Shown here: positions 1 through 9,206 of the stretch, in pieces
Layout: each line of letters starts with the position of its first letter
Numbering within the stretch: position 1 is the first letter of the stretch
Program-made: the position numbers and the translations under genes
The notes under the pieces: generated by a model
What the model was told of the DNA's origin: nothing
What the model saw: only the letters and a program-made list of their open reading frames with translations
The model's database searches: none
Assembly: GCA_964457065.1 (NCBI GenBank)
Contig: CAYWDQ010000004.1
Coordinates: 1 to 64,000 of the forward strand
DNA length: 64,000 bases
Source: Bog-473 sp964457065
GTDB lineage: Bacteria > Actinomycetota > Acidimicrobiia > Acidimicrobiales > RAAP-2
Reading direction: 5' to 3'

Positions 1-1276
<1,276 letters not shown>

Positions 1277-1283
1277 GAGAGGG

Positions 1284-1289
1284 ATGCTA
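1284..1289 (-). promoter_or_regulatory. leaderless -10 hexamer of the DUF255 gene
   Basis: On the minus strand TAGCAT lies 7 bases before the GTG at 1276, with no purine-rich ribosome binding site. It fits the TANNNT leaderless pattern repeated across the window. Confidence 0.5.
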
Positions 1290-1344
1290 GGGCCGTCCCC
1301 CGGTGGGGCGCCGCACGCAGCAGCGCCCGTGCAAGGCTCGGGCG

Positions 1345-2115
1345 ATGGAGCTTGAACTCAGGGGAAAGACGGCGCTCATCACGGGAGGAAGCCGAGGCAT
1401 CGGACTTGCCATGGCCTCCAGGTTCGTCGAGGCGGGCGCCAACGTGGTGATCACGAGTCGGACGGCCGAGGACTTGGCGGATGCAGCTGCCGGCCTCGTG
1501 GCGGCCGGTGCGCCCGCGGAGAGGGTCGCCTGGGTCGCGGCCCACGTGGGCCGACCCGACGACGCCAAGGCCTGCATCGCCGAGACGGTGGCGCGGTTCG
1601 GCCGCCTCGACGTCCTGGTGAACAACGCGGGCACCAACCCGTATTTCGGTCCCATGATCGACATCGACCCCGTGCGGGCGCAGAAGACGTTCGAGGTGAA
1701 CCAGCTCTCGGTGCTCATCTGGACGGCGGAGGCCGTCAGGGCGGGTCTGCGCGGCTCGGTGATCAACGTCGCCTCCGTGGGAGGTTTGGGCGTCGAGCCG
1801 AACATCGGGTGGTACAACGTGACCAAGGCGGCTGTCCTGCACATCACCCGGCAGCTCTCCTTCGAGCTTGCGCCCGACGTCCGCGTCAACGCGCTGGCAC
1901 CCGGCCTGGTGAAGACGAAATTGGCGGCTGCGCTCTGGGAAGGCCCGGGTGAGGACCGGATCGCCGCCCACATTCCGCTGCGCCGGCTCGGTGTGCCCGA
2001 CGACGTGGCCACCGCCGCACTCTTCCTGGCCTCGGACGCCGCCTCGTGGGTCACGGGCCAGACATTCGTCGTCGACGGCGGGACCATCACCCAGCCCTCC
2101 GGCGGGGTCGGCTGA
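1345..2115 (+). CDS. short-chain dehydrogenase/reductase (SDR)
   Basis: A 256-residue classical SDR oxidoreductase using NAD(P)H; the substrate cannot be read from sequence. The cofactor motif TGGSRGIG is at residues 13-20, NNAG at 93-96, the catalytic Ser at about 144, and the Tyr157-xxx-Lys161 pair in YNVTK. The C-terminal part reads ASWVTGQTFVVDGG, as in FabG-like members. ATG at 1345 is chosen because it puts the first beta strand (KTALITGG) at the usual distance. An upstream in-frame GTG at 1303 would add 14 unlikely residues. The gene lies 94 bases before the ECF41-controlled unit. Because oxidoreductases are common partners of ECF41 sigma factors, a functional link is possible, but no ECF41 promoter is seen before this gene. 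Confidence 0.88.
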   Translation: MELELRGKTALITGGSRGIGLAMASRFVEAGANVVITSRTAEDLADAAAGLVAAGAPAERVAWVAAHVGRPDDAKACIAETVARFGRLDVLVNNAGTNPYFGPMIDIDPVRAQKTFEVNQLSVLIWTAEAVRAGLRGSVINVASVGGLGVEPNIGWYNVTKAAVLHITRQLSFELAPDVRVNALAPGLVKTKLAAALWEGPGEDRIAAHIPLRRLGVPDDVATAALFLASDAASWVTGQTFVVDGGTITQPSGGVG

Positions 2116-2143
2116 GCAGCGGGGTCACTGCCACCGGGTGCCA

Positions 2144-2170
2144 TGTCACACAACCGGGCTTCGTCTCGTC
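2144..2170 (+). promoter_or_regulatory. ECF41-type promoter of the decarboxylase-like/sigma operon
   Basis: TGTCACA at 2144-2150, a spacer of exactly 16 bases, then CGTC at 2167-2170. This is the published target consensus of group ECF41 sigma factors. It lies 40 bases upstream of the carboxymuconolactone decarboxylase-like gene, which is followed by an ECF41 sigma gene. The arrangement predicts a self-amplifying operon. Confidence 0.85.
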
Positions 2171-2209
2171 TGGAGGGGTAGTCAGACACGGAACGAAAGG
2201 TGGCGCACC

Positions 2210-2785
2210 ATGGCCCATGTGACCTTGACCGACGAACGCAGAGGCATGATCCCCCGGCTGGCCCGCCGCTACACCAGGCGGCGGTTCGGGCGGATGGTCG
2301 AACCCACGGCGGCGGCATCCCATCACTCCGGCGTGCTCGTCGCCATGGGAAGCCTCGAGACCGCGGTCCAGGTCGGCTGGAAGAAACTCGATCCCACCTT
2401 GAAGTGGCTGGCGATCCAGGCGACGGCGACGCGGATCGGCTGCTCGTGGTGCGTCGACTACGGCTACTACGAGGGCATGCACGAGAGGATCGACCCTGCC
2501 AAGGTGAGGGGCGTGACGCACTGGCGCACGAGCGATCTCTTCGAGGACCGGGAGCGGGTTGTCCTCGAGTACGCCGAGGCGGCGACCTCGTGCCCGGCCG
2601 AGGTGTCCGAGGATCTCGCCGCCCGGGTCCGGGCCCACCTGAGCGACGCGGAGTTCGTCGAGCTCGCCGCATGGGTGGCGCTCGAGAACTTCCGGTCTCG
2701 CTTCAACGCCGGCCTCGGGCTGCGCAGCCAGGGGTTCTCCGACAGCTGCGAGATCCCGATGCACCCTGCGGATGCGCCAGCCTGA
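2210..2785 (+). CDS. carboxymuconolactone decarboxylase/AhpD-like protein, ECF41 partner
   Basis: A 191-residue all-helical AhpD-like protein. A redox-type CSWC motif sits at Cys78/Cys81, followed by VDYGYYEG. The His that usually follows the CxxC pair by four residues in AhpD is replaced by Gly85. The start is ATG at 2210, about 9 bases after GAAAGG. It overlaps the sigma gene downstream by 14 bases and is preceded by a perfect ECF41 promoter. It is thus the expected COE gene (carboxymuconolactone decarboxylase, oxidoreductase or epimerase) of an ECF41 system. A peroxidase-like or thiol redox role is possible; the true substrate of this subgroup is unknown. Confidence 0.9.
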   Translation: MAHVTLTDERRGMIPRLARRYTRRRFGRMVEPTAAASHHSGVLVAMGSLETAVQVGWKKLDPTLKWLAIQATATRIGCSWCVDYGYYEGMHERIDPAKVRGVTHWRTSDLFEDRERVVLEYAEAATSCPAEVSEDLAARVRAHLSDAEFVELAAWVALENFRSRFNAGLGLRSQGFSDSCEIPMHPADAPA

Positions 2786-3665
2786 CGTCGACGCAGCCGC
2801 GTTCGAGGAGTGGCGCTCGCTCCTGTTCGGCATCGCCTACCGCATGCTGGGTAGCGCGTCCGACGCCGAGGACGTCGTGCAGGATGCCTACGTTCGCTGG
2901 CTGCGGCGGGGAAGCGAGCCGATCGAGTCCGTGCGCGCCTACCTGGTCACCATTGTCACGCGCCTCTGTCTCGACCAGCTCGGTTCGGCCCGTTCGAAGC
3001 GCGAGACCTACGCGGGGCCCTGGTTGCCCGAGCCCGTCGTCGCCGACGGGACCGGTGCGGCCGAGCAGGCGGATTCCCTCTCCCTTGCGTTCCTGGTGCT
3101 CCTCGAGGAGCTCACACCCCTCGAACGCGCCGCGTACCTCCTTCATGACGTCTTCGCCTATTCGTTCGAGGAGGTGTCCCAATCGCTCGGGCGGTCGCCC
3201 GCCGCCTGCCGGCAGCTCGGGGCGCGTGCCCGTCGGCATATCGAGGAGCGCCGCCAGCGTTTCGACGCGGACCTCCGACACGGTCGGGAGCTCACGGACC
3301 GCTTCCTGGTGGCCTGCGCGACGGGGGACCTGTCGGGCTTGCTCGACATGCTCTCCGACGACGTCGTCGTCTGGACGGACGGCGGGGGCAAGGTGCGTGC
3401 CGCAATGCGCCCGGTCGTGGGACCGCAGCGCAGCGCGCGCTTCTTGATGAACGTGGCCAAGAAGGTCCACGGCGCGCCACGGGCGACCGTCCTCAACGGC
3501 CAGCCGTCGACAGTCTTCGTTGACGGGGGCACCGTGGTCTCTGCGCTCGTGCTCGACATCATGGAGGGCAAGATCGTGGGGGTGCGGGTGGTGTCGAACC
3601 CGGACAAGCTCCAACGGCTGAGTGCGCACCTGCTGCGCGCCGCCCCGGCCGACGGGCCGGCTTAG
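2772..3665 (+). CDS. ECF41-group RNA polymerase sigma factor (SigJ-like)
   Basis: A 297-residue extracytoplasmic-function sigma factor. Region 2 (about residues 10-75, with DAEDVVQDAYVRW) and region 4 (about 105-160) are joined to a C-terminal SnoaL/NTF2-like domain of about 130 residues. The three diagnostic motifs of group ECF41 are all present: WLPEP at 84-88, DGGGK at 203-207 and NPDKL at 276-280. In this group the fused extension replaces a separate anti-sigma factor, and none is seen here. The gene overlaps the decarboxylase-like gene by 14 bases and should be co-transcribed from the ECF41 promoter at 2144, giving autoregulation. The inducing signal is unknown. The minus-strand menE gene ends 2 bases beyond its stop. 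Confidence 0.95.
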   Translation: MRQPDVDAAAFEEWRSLLFGIAYRMLGSASDAEDVVQDAYVRWLRRGSEPIESVRAYLVTIVTRLCLDQLGSARSKRETYAGPWLPEPVVADGTGAAEQADSLSLAFLVLLEELTPLERAAYLLHDVFAYSFEEVSQSLGRSPAACRQLGARARRHIEERRQRFDADLRHGRELTDRFLVACATGDLSGLLDMLSDDVVVWTDGGGKVRAAMRPVVGPQRSARFLMNVAKKVHGAPRATVLNGQPSTVFVDGGTVVSALVLDIMEGKIVGVRVVSNPDKLQRLSAHLLRAAPADGPA

Positions 3666-3666
3666 G

Positions 3667-4839
3667 TCACCCCAGCTCCCGCCGCCGGACCTTGCCCGCC
3701 GCCGTGCGGGGTAGGTCGTCGACGATCACCAGCTCCTTGGGGGCGGCCCAGGGTGCAATGGTCTCCGCCACGATCTGGCGCAGCTCCTCGAGCGTGGGCG
3801 CGTCGTCACTGGGGACCACCCACGCGACGACGCGCTCCCCCCATTCAGGGTCCGAACGCTTCCAGACCGCGACCTCCTCGACGCCCGGGTGCGCAATGAG
3901 GACCCGCTCGACGAGGTCGGGCCAGACCTTCTCCGCGCCCGTCGTGATGACGTCGGCGATCCGGCCGGACACCACCAGCCTCCCATCGGGGTCGAGGCGG
4001 CCCGCGTCCCCCGTGGCGAACCAGGACGACGTACCGTCTGGGCCGGCCACCCGGCCGTCCTCGCCCCCGCGGTAGCAGCGGAACAGCATGGGCGCACGGA
4101 GCAGGATCTCGCCCTCCGCACCGTACGCGGGAGCTCCCGGTGTCCGGGTGGCCGATTCGGCCGCCCTGAATGCGATCTCGACACCTCCGAGCGGCACGCC
4201 GTCGTAGACGAGGCCGGAGCCCGTCTCGGTCATGCCGTAGGTGGACACGACGTTGGGTGCCAACGCAGCGGGCGCCTTGCTGCCGCCGAGGAGCACACAG
4301 GCGAAGACGGAGGGATCGAGCCTTTGCAATGCCGTCGCCACCAGGGCCACGTGGGTGGCCCGTCCCGAGCGGCCGATGTCTTCGACGGCCTCCGCCTCGA
4401 ATCCGGGCACCACCACGAGAGGGGTTCCTGTCATGATCGACCGGGTGACGACGGAGAGCCCACCGATGTGGGCGAGGGGCAGGCAGGCGAGCCACGAGTG
4501 CCGGGCCGGGTCGATGCCGAGTCGCTCCGATGTCGCCCGGGCCGACGCGGCAACGGCGTCATGGGTCAGCACGACCCCTTTGGGCTCACCCGAGGTGCCC
4601 GACGTCGCGACCACCAGGGCATCGCCCTCGTCCACCGGGATCCCGTCCCGGAGCGCGTGCTGTTCCCCGTCGGAACCCACGATGCGGGTCGGGCGGAGCG
4701 CCTCGAGCATGGTCACGCGAGCGGCGAGCGGGAGTCGCGAATCGAGCGGAGCGGCTGCGTCCCCGGTGTCCCAGATGGCCCGGAGCGCATCGACAAAGCC
4801 CATCCCACCAGGGAGGTCGAGTGCGACGAGTTCAGGCAC
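3667..4839 (-). CDS. menE: o-succinylbenzoate--CoA ligase
   Basis: An adenylate-forming enzyme of 390 residues that activates o-succinylbenzoate to its CoA thioester in menaquinone synthesis. The AMP-binding loop TSGTSGEPKGV is at about 79-89, STYGMTETG follows in the middle, then the TGD hinge motif, and the lysine of TAAGKVRRREL is at the end. It is shorter than typical acyl-CoA ligases, as usual for actinobacterial MenE. I start it at GTG 4839 because that codon lies 8 bases from a TACGCT hexamer mirroring the menB promoter and puts the conserved start (VALDLPGG) at the N-terminus. ATG 4890 is also in frame, but it would overlap menB by 30 bases. It is divergent from menB. Confidence 0.9.
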   Translation of the reverse strand: MPELVALDLPGGMGFVDALRAIWDTGDAAAPLDSRLPLAARVTMLEALRPTRIVGSDGEQHALRDGIPVDEGDALVVATSGTSGEPKGVVLTHDAVAASARATSERLGIDPARHSWLACLPLAHIGGLSVVTRSIMTGTPLVVVPGFEAEAVEDIGRSGRATHVALVATALQRLDPSVFACVLLGGSKAPAALAPNVVSTYGMTETGSGLVYDGVPLGGVEIAFRAAESATRTPGAPAYGAEGEILLRAPMLFRCYRGGEDGRVAGPDGTSSWFATGDAGRLDPDGRLVVSGRIADVITTGAEKVWPDLVERVLIAHPGVEEVAVWKRSDPEWGERVVAWVVPSDDAPTLEELRQIVAETIAPWAAPKELVIVDDLPRTAAGKVRRRELG

Positions 4840-4846
4840 CGGCCAG

Positions 4847-4853
4847 TAGCGTA
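4847..4853. promoter_or_regulatory. shared bidirectional leaderless -10 element for menE and menB
   Basis: The heptamer TAGCGTA reads as TAGCGT on the plus strand and TACGCT on the minus strand, offset by one base. Each hexamer is followed by exactly 8 bases and a GTG start (menB at 4861, menE at 4839). Neither gene has a Shine-Dalgarno sequence. Two leaderless transcripts leaving one symmetric element is an inference from this geometry. Confidence 0.55.
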
Positions 4854-4860
4854 GGGCGCC

Positions 4861-5751
4861 GTGCAGACCGTGGTCACCGGAAGTCCCCATGATCCCCTCG
4901 ACGAGCTTCGTCCGCTCCCGGCGCCTGCGTGGGACGTACGGGGCTCGTTCAAGGACATCCGCTACGAGGTGGCCGAGGGCATCGCGAAGCTCACGATCTG
5001 CCGGCCCGAGCGCAGGAACGCCTTCCGGCCCCAGACGCTCTTCGAGCTGACCGAGGCCTTCACGGCGGCGCGTGACGACCCGGATGTGGGGGTCATCATC
5101 CTCTGCGGGGAGGGTCCGGACGCCTTTTGTTCGGGCGGGGACCAGAAGATCCGTGGTGACGACGGCTACATCGGTGACGACGCGGTGGCCGAGCGGGGCA
5201 TCGGGCGCCTCAACGTCCTGGACCTCCAGATCCTGATGCGGCGCATCCCGAAGCCGATCGTCGCCATGGTCGCCGGTTACGCCATCGGCGGCGGCCACAT
5301 CCTCCATCTGGTCTGCGATCTCACCATCGCCGCCGACAACGCGCGGTTCGGCCAGACGGGGCCGAAGGTCGGGAGCTTCGACGGCGGGTACGGATCCTCC
5401 ATCCTCGCCCGGACGATCGGGCTCAAGCGGGCGAAGGAGGTGTGGTTCCTGTGCCGCCAGTACGGGGCGGCGCAGGCGCTCGACTGGGGGCTCGTGAACG
5501 CGGTCGTGCCGTTGGACGACCTGGAACGCGAGACGGTGGCGTGGTGCCGGCAGATGCTGACCCTCTCGCCGATCGCCCTGCGGATGATCAAGGCGGGCAT
5601 GAACGCGGCCGACGACGGCCTGGCCGGCGTGCAGCAGCTCGCCGGCGACGCCACCATGCTCTTCTACATGACCGAGGAAGGGCAGGAGGGACGGAACGCC
5701 TTCGTGGAGCACCGCGCCCCGGATTTCTCCCGGTTCCCGCGCCGCCCGTGA
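4861..5751 (+). CDS. menB: 1,4-dihydroxy-2-naphthoyl-CoA synthase
   Basis: A crotonase-fold enzyme of 296 residues that cyclises o-succinylbenzoyl-CoA to 1,4-dihydroxy-2-naphthoyl-CoA. The MenB signature is clear: RRNAFRP near residue 51, CSGGDQ at 90-95, GYAIGGGH at 139-146 (oxyanion hole), and TGPKVGSFDGGYGS at about 166-179. The length fits the family. The start is GTG 4861, 8 bases after a TAGCGT hexamer and without a ribosome binding site; GTG 4870 is an alternative. The stop overlaps the GTG of menA by four bases, so the two are translationally coupled. Confidence 0.96.
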   Translation: MQTVVTGSPHDPLDELRPLPAPAWDVRGSFKDIRYEVAEGIAKLTICRPERRNAFRPQTLFELTEAFTAARDDPDVGVIILCGEGPDAFCSGGDQKIRGDDGYIGDDAVAERGIGRLNVLDLQILMRRIPKPIVAMVAGYAIGGGHILHLVCDLTIAADNARFGQTGPKVGSFDGGYGSSILARTIGLKRAKEVWFLCRQYGAAQALDWGLVNAVVPLDDLERETVAWCRQMLTLSPIALRMIKAGMNAADDGLAGVQQLAGDATMLFYMTEEGQEGRNAFVEHRAPDFSRFPRRP

Positions 5752-6731
5752 GCCCGCCGCTGAAGCTGTGGGTGGCCGGCGCGCGCCCCCGTACGCTTCC
5801 GGCGGCGGTCGTGCCCGTGGCTGTGGGGACCGCAGCGGGATACCTCTCCAGCGGCCGCTTCGTCATCACCACGCCGCAGACCTCGGCTGCCTGCCACGCC
5901 ACGGTGTGCTCGAATTTCGACCGCCAGCTGTCGTGGTTGAACGCCCTCCTGGCACTCGTGGTGGCGCTGGGTATCCAGATCGGCACGAACTACGTCAACG
6001 ACTACGCCGACGGGGTCCGGGGGACGGACGAGCACCGGGTCGGGCCGGTCCGTCTCGTGGCGGGCGGGATTGCCACCGTGCGGGAGGTCAAGCTGGCGGC
6101 GCTCACCTCCTTCGGGGTGGCCGGTCTTGCCGGACTGGCCCTGGCGGCGCGGGTCTCCTGGTGGCTCGTGCCGCTGGGAATCTTGTGCGGCATCGCGGGC
6201 TGGGCGTACACGGGGGGCCCGAAGCCCTATGGCTATCTCGGGTTCGGCGAATTGTTCGTCTTCGTCTTCTTCGGCCTTGTCGCCACGGCCGGATCGGCGT
6301 ACGTGCAGCACGCTCCGTTCGTGGTCTCGTTCGGCGGGCACCTGTTCACGTACAACTACGCCTGGGGGTTCGTCCTGTCCGCCGGTGTGCCCGTCGGGCT
6401 GCTGGCGGCAGCGCTGCTGGAGGCCAACAACCTGCGTGACATCGAGACGGACACCGAGTCGGGGAAGAAGACGCTCGCCGTGCGGGTGGGACGACGCAAT
6501 GCGGGATTGCTCTACTGCTTCACGCTCATAGCAGCTGCGCTCTCCATCGGGATCCTGCATAACTACCGAGCCTGGTCGCTGATCGCATTGGTGGCGGCGC
6601 CCCTCGCCATCGGACCGGTGCGCTTGGCGCTCGGTGACCGAAGCGGCAAGGCGTTGCTGCCGATGCTGGGGGAGACGGCCCGGCTCCAGATCGTCGCCGG
6701 AGCGCTCCTCACGGTCGGATTGCTCATATGA
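5748..6731 (+). CDS. menA: 1,4-dihydroxy-2-naphthoate polyprenyltransferase
   Basis: An integral membrane UbiA-family prenyltransferase of 327 residues that attaches the polyprenyl tail to 1,4-dihydroxy-2-naphthoate. The first Asp-rich motif is NDYADGVRGTD (about residues 84-94) and the second is NNLRDIETD (about 227-235). Eight or nine hydrophobic segments are visible between and after them. The GTG start overlaps the menB stop. The 3' end overlaps the convergent menH gene by 8 bases, so no separate terminator can lie between them. Confidence 0.95.
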   Translation: MSPPLKLWVAGARPRTLPAAVVPVAVGTAAGYLSSGRFVITTPQTSAACHATVCSNFDRQLSWLNALLALVVALGIQIGTNYVNDYADGVRGTDEHRVGPVRLVAGGIATVREVKLAALTSFGVAGLAGLALAARVSWWLVPLGILCGIAGWAYTGGPKPYGYLGFGELFVFVFFGLVATAGSAYVQHAPFVVSFGGHLFTYNYAWGFVLSAGVPVGLLAAALLEANNLRDIETDTESGKKTLAVRVGRRNAGLLYCFTLIAAALSIGILHNYRAWSLIALVAAPLAIGPVRLALGDRSGKALLPMLGETARLQIVAGALLTVGLLI

Positions 6732-7509
6732 GGCCGGGCTCCACTGCCGCGAGCCAGTGATCCACGATCCGCGCCGCCTGATCCGGTTGGGAGAGGTGCA
6801 CCGCGTGGCCTCCGCCCGGGACGAGGGAGGCGACAGCGCGCGGCACGAGGCGAGCGATCCTGAGCGCGTGCGAGGCGAAGCGGATGTCGTCGGCTCCGGC
6901 CATCGCCAGGACGGGGCACGGGAGGGCGCCGAGCCGGTCCCAGAGCGGCTCCTGGGTGCCGGCCCCGCAGAGCCGCAGGCTGGAGGCGAGGCCGCTGGCG
7001 CTGTTGCGGCGCCGTTCCGACAGCTCCACAGCGTCCATGGCCGCCAGGCGATCGAACAGCGGACCCGCCAACCAGTCGTCGAGAAATCGGTCGACGTCGC
7101 CGGTGCCGGCGAGCTCGGCCGCGAGCTTCTCGTCGGCCAGCCGCCTGTGCTCCCGATCAGCCGGGTCCTCGATCCCGCCCGTTGCGCCGACGAGCACCGC
7201 TCGGCTCACGCGCAGATCAGTCCCGGTCAGCACGTGCAGGGCAATCCGGGCGCCCAGGGAGTAGGCGAACAGGTCGCACGGTTCGTCGCCGACCGTCGTC
7301 CGGACCGACTCCGCCACGAGCGCGGCGGTGTCCGGCAGGTCCGTCTGCACGGTGCTCGACCCGGCGTGGCCGGGAAGGTCGATCGCTACGATCGAGTGAG
7401 CTTCGGCCAGGTGCACGCCGAAGCGGCCGAACAGTCGGCCTGTCTGCGTGAAACCGTGCAGCGCCACCAGGGGCGGTCCCGAACCGCGCACCTCGACATG
7501 GAGTGGCAC
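6724..7509 (-). CDS. menH: alpha/beta hydrolase, probable SHCHC synthase of the menaquinone pathway
   Basis: A 261-residue alpha/beta hydrolase. It shows LHGFTQTG as oxyanion loop near residue 18, a nucleophile elbow AYSLGAR (the family's GYSLGGR with Ala for Gly), an acid in GADDIRF and the catalytic His in GGGHAVH. In MenH this triad eliminates pyruvate from the MenD product to give SHCHC. Assignment rests on the motif form plus position between menA and menD; another hydrolase is possible. GTG 7509 has TACGCT eight bases upstream, the hexamer also used by menE. Confidence 0.85.
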   Translation of the reverse strand: MPLHVEVRGSGPPLVALHGFTQTGRLFGRFGVHLAEAHSIVAIDLPGHAGSSTVQTDLPDTAALVAESVRTTVGDEPCDLFAYSLGARIALHVLTGTDLRVSRAVLVGATGGIEDPADREHRRLADEKLAAELAGTGDVDRFLDDWLAGPLFDRLAAMDAVELSERRRNSASGLASSLRLCGAGTQEPLWDRLGALPCPVLAMAGADDIRFASHALRIARLVPRAVASLVPGGGHAVHLSQPDQAARIVDHWLAAVEPGLI

Positions 7510-7514
7510 GCCGG

Positions 7515-9206
7515 ATGAGCGTACAGGCCACCTTCAGCGCGACCCTCGTCGACGAGTGGGCACGACTGGGGGTCACCGATGCGGTCATCTGCCCCGGCTC
7601 GAGGTCCACTCCTCTGGCGCTGTCCCTGGCCGGGAACCTGCGGGCGCACGTCAGGCTGGACGAGCGGAGTGCAGGCTTCTTCGCCCTCGGCCTGGCCATG
7701 GCGACGGGGCGGCCCACGGTGGTCTGCGTGACGAGCGGCACGGCAGCAGCGGAGCTGCACCCCGCTGTCGTGGAGGCCCACTACGCACGGATCCCGCTCA
7801 TCGTCTGCACGGCAGACCGGCCGCCTGAGTTGCACCACGTCGGGGCTCCGCAGACGATCGAGCAGCTCGGACTGTTCTCGGCATCGGTGCGCTGGGCGCA
7901 TTCGCCGGGTGTGCCCAGCGAAGGCCAGCAGGCGACCTGGAGGCCGTTGGCGGTCCGGGCGTTCGCCGAGTCACTCCATGGAGCGGCAGGTCCGGGGCCC
8001 GTCCACCTCAACCTCGAGTTTCGCGAGCCTTTGACGGGCACGACGGAGGAGCTCCCCACGCGCCCAGGTCCCCGTCCGTTCTTTCACGATGCGCAGGCGC
8101 TGTCCGCATTGACGCAGACAGTGTCCGGACTGAGGGAGCCCCTCCTCGGCCGGGGGATCATCGTCGTCGGCGGCCAGGCGCCGGTGCCGCCAGAACGCGA
8201 GCGCGTCCTGGCGCTGGCAGAGCGCCTCGGGTGGCCAGTGTTGGCGGATCCACGGTCCGGAAGCAGGACGTTGGGGACGATCGCAGCCGCCGATTCGATC
8301 GTCCGCACCCGCCCGCCGCTGCCCGAGTGCGTCGTGGCGCTCGGCGCGCCGTGGCTCTCCAAGGCGCTCGGTGAGTACATCTCCGACGCGGCCGGAGCCG
8401 GCGCGAGGGTCGTGGTGGTCGATCCGTGGCGCCAGTGGGCGGATCCCCTCCGAGCAGCCACGGAGTTCCACTTCTGCCAGGTCGACTCGTGGTTGACGTC
8501 GGCAATCGACGACGCGTCACCGTGCGACCCGGAATGGCTCGGGTCGTGGCGACTGTGGGAGGAACGAGCGCAGACCGCCATCGCGGGAGTGCTGGGGACG
8601 GATCTGAGTGAGCCTCAGGTCGCAAGGGCCGTCCACCGCCACGCGGCAGAGGCGGGGGCAACCCTCGTCGTGTCGGCGTCCATGCCGATCCGGGATCTCG
8701 AGTGGTATGCCGCCACGGAGGTCGCGCCACCGCGTGTGCTGGCCAATCGAGGCGCCAACGGGATCGATGGTGTCGTGTCGACGGCACTGGGCGTGGCGGC
8801 GTCGGAGTCGGGTACCGGCGGTCGCACGATCGCGCTGTTGGGCGACCTCGCCTTCCTGCACGATGTCTCCGGCCTCGTCAACCTGCCGGAGGTCCCGTGC
8901 ACCCTCGTGGTGGTCGACAACGGTGGGGGAGGGATCTTCTCGTTCCTTCCCCAGGCGGCGTCACTCGAGACGAGCACGTTCGAGCGACTCTTCGGCACAC
9001 CTCCGAGCAGTGACCTGGGTGCGGTCGCGCGCGGGTTCGGGCTTCCCGTCCGCGAGGTGACCGCTTTGTCCGAGCTCGGACCGGCCTTGAGCGCGTTCGC
9101 GTCCGATCCCGCGCCCGCGTTGGTGCAGGTGATGGTGCCGGGGCGGCGCGAGAACGTCGCCCTCCACGACAGGATCAACGAGGCGGTCCGTCTCGCGCTG
9201 ACGTGA
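7515..9206 (+). CDS. menD: SEPHCHC synthase (2-succinyl-5-enolpyruvyl-6-hydroxy-3-cyclohexene-1-carboxylate synthase)
   Basis: A thiamine-diphosphate enzyme of 563 residues that condenses isochorismate with 2-oxoglutarate. The N-terminal pyrimidine-binding domain shows CPGSRSTPLAL (about residues 27-37), and the C-terminal cofactor domain shows the GDL-to-NNGGGG stretch (GDLAFLHD, then VVDNGGGGIFS). ATG 7515 is preferred over GTG 7503, which would overlap the menH start. The 3' end overlaps the convergent DUF222/HNH gene by 32 bases. menF, menC and menG are not in this window. Confidence 0.95.
   Translation: MSVQATFSATLVDEWARLGVTDAVICPGSRSTPLALSLAGNLRAHVRLDERSAGFFALGLAMATGRPTVVCVTSGTAAAELHPAVVEAHYARIPLIVCTADRPPELHHVGAPQTIEQLGLFSASVRWAHSPGVPSEGQQATWRPLAVRAFAESLHGAAGPGPVHLNLEFREPLTGTTEELPTRPGPRPFFHDAQALSALTQTVSGLREPLLGRGIIVVGGQAPVPPERERVLALAERLGWPVLADPRSGSRTLGTIAAADSIVRTRPPLPECVVALGAPWLSKALGEYISDAAGAGARVVVVDPWRQWADPLRAATEFHFCQVDSWLTSAIDDASPCDPEWLGSWRLWEERAQTAIAGVLGTDLSEPQVARAVHRHAAEAGATLVVSASMPIRDLEWYAATEVAPPRVLANRGANGIDGVVSTALGVAASESGTGGRTIALLGDLAFLHDVSGLVNLPEVPCTLVVVDNGGGGIFSFLPQAASLETSTFERLFGTPPSSDLGAVARGFGLPVREVTALSELGPALSAFASDPAPALVQVMVPGRRENVALHDRINEAVRLALT
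7518..7523 (-). promoter_or_regulatory. leaderless -10 hexamer of menH
   Basis: TACGCT on the minus strand, 8 bases before the menH GTG at 7509. It lies within the first codons of menD on the other strand, so transcription of the two genes could interfere. Confidence 0.45.

Noticed and set aside
1303..1344. Longer SDR reading from GTG 1303
   Set aside because: The extra 14 residues are basic and unlike SDR N-termini; ATG 1345 places the first strand normally.
4840..4890. ATG 4890 as the menE start
   Set aside because: It would overlap the divergent menB gene by 30 bases and add 17 residues before the conserved N-terminus; GTG 4839 has a promoter-like hexamer at the leaderless distance. Some doubt remains because GAGGGG precedes ATG 4890.
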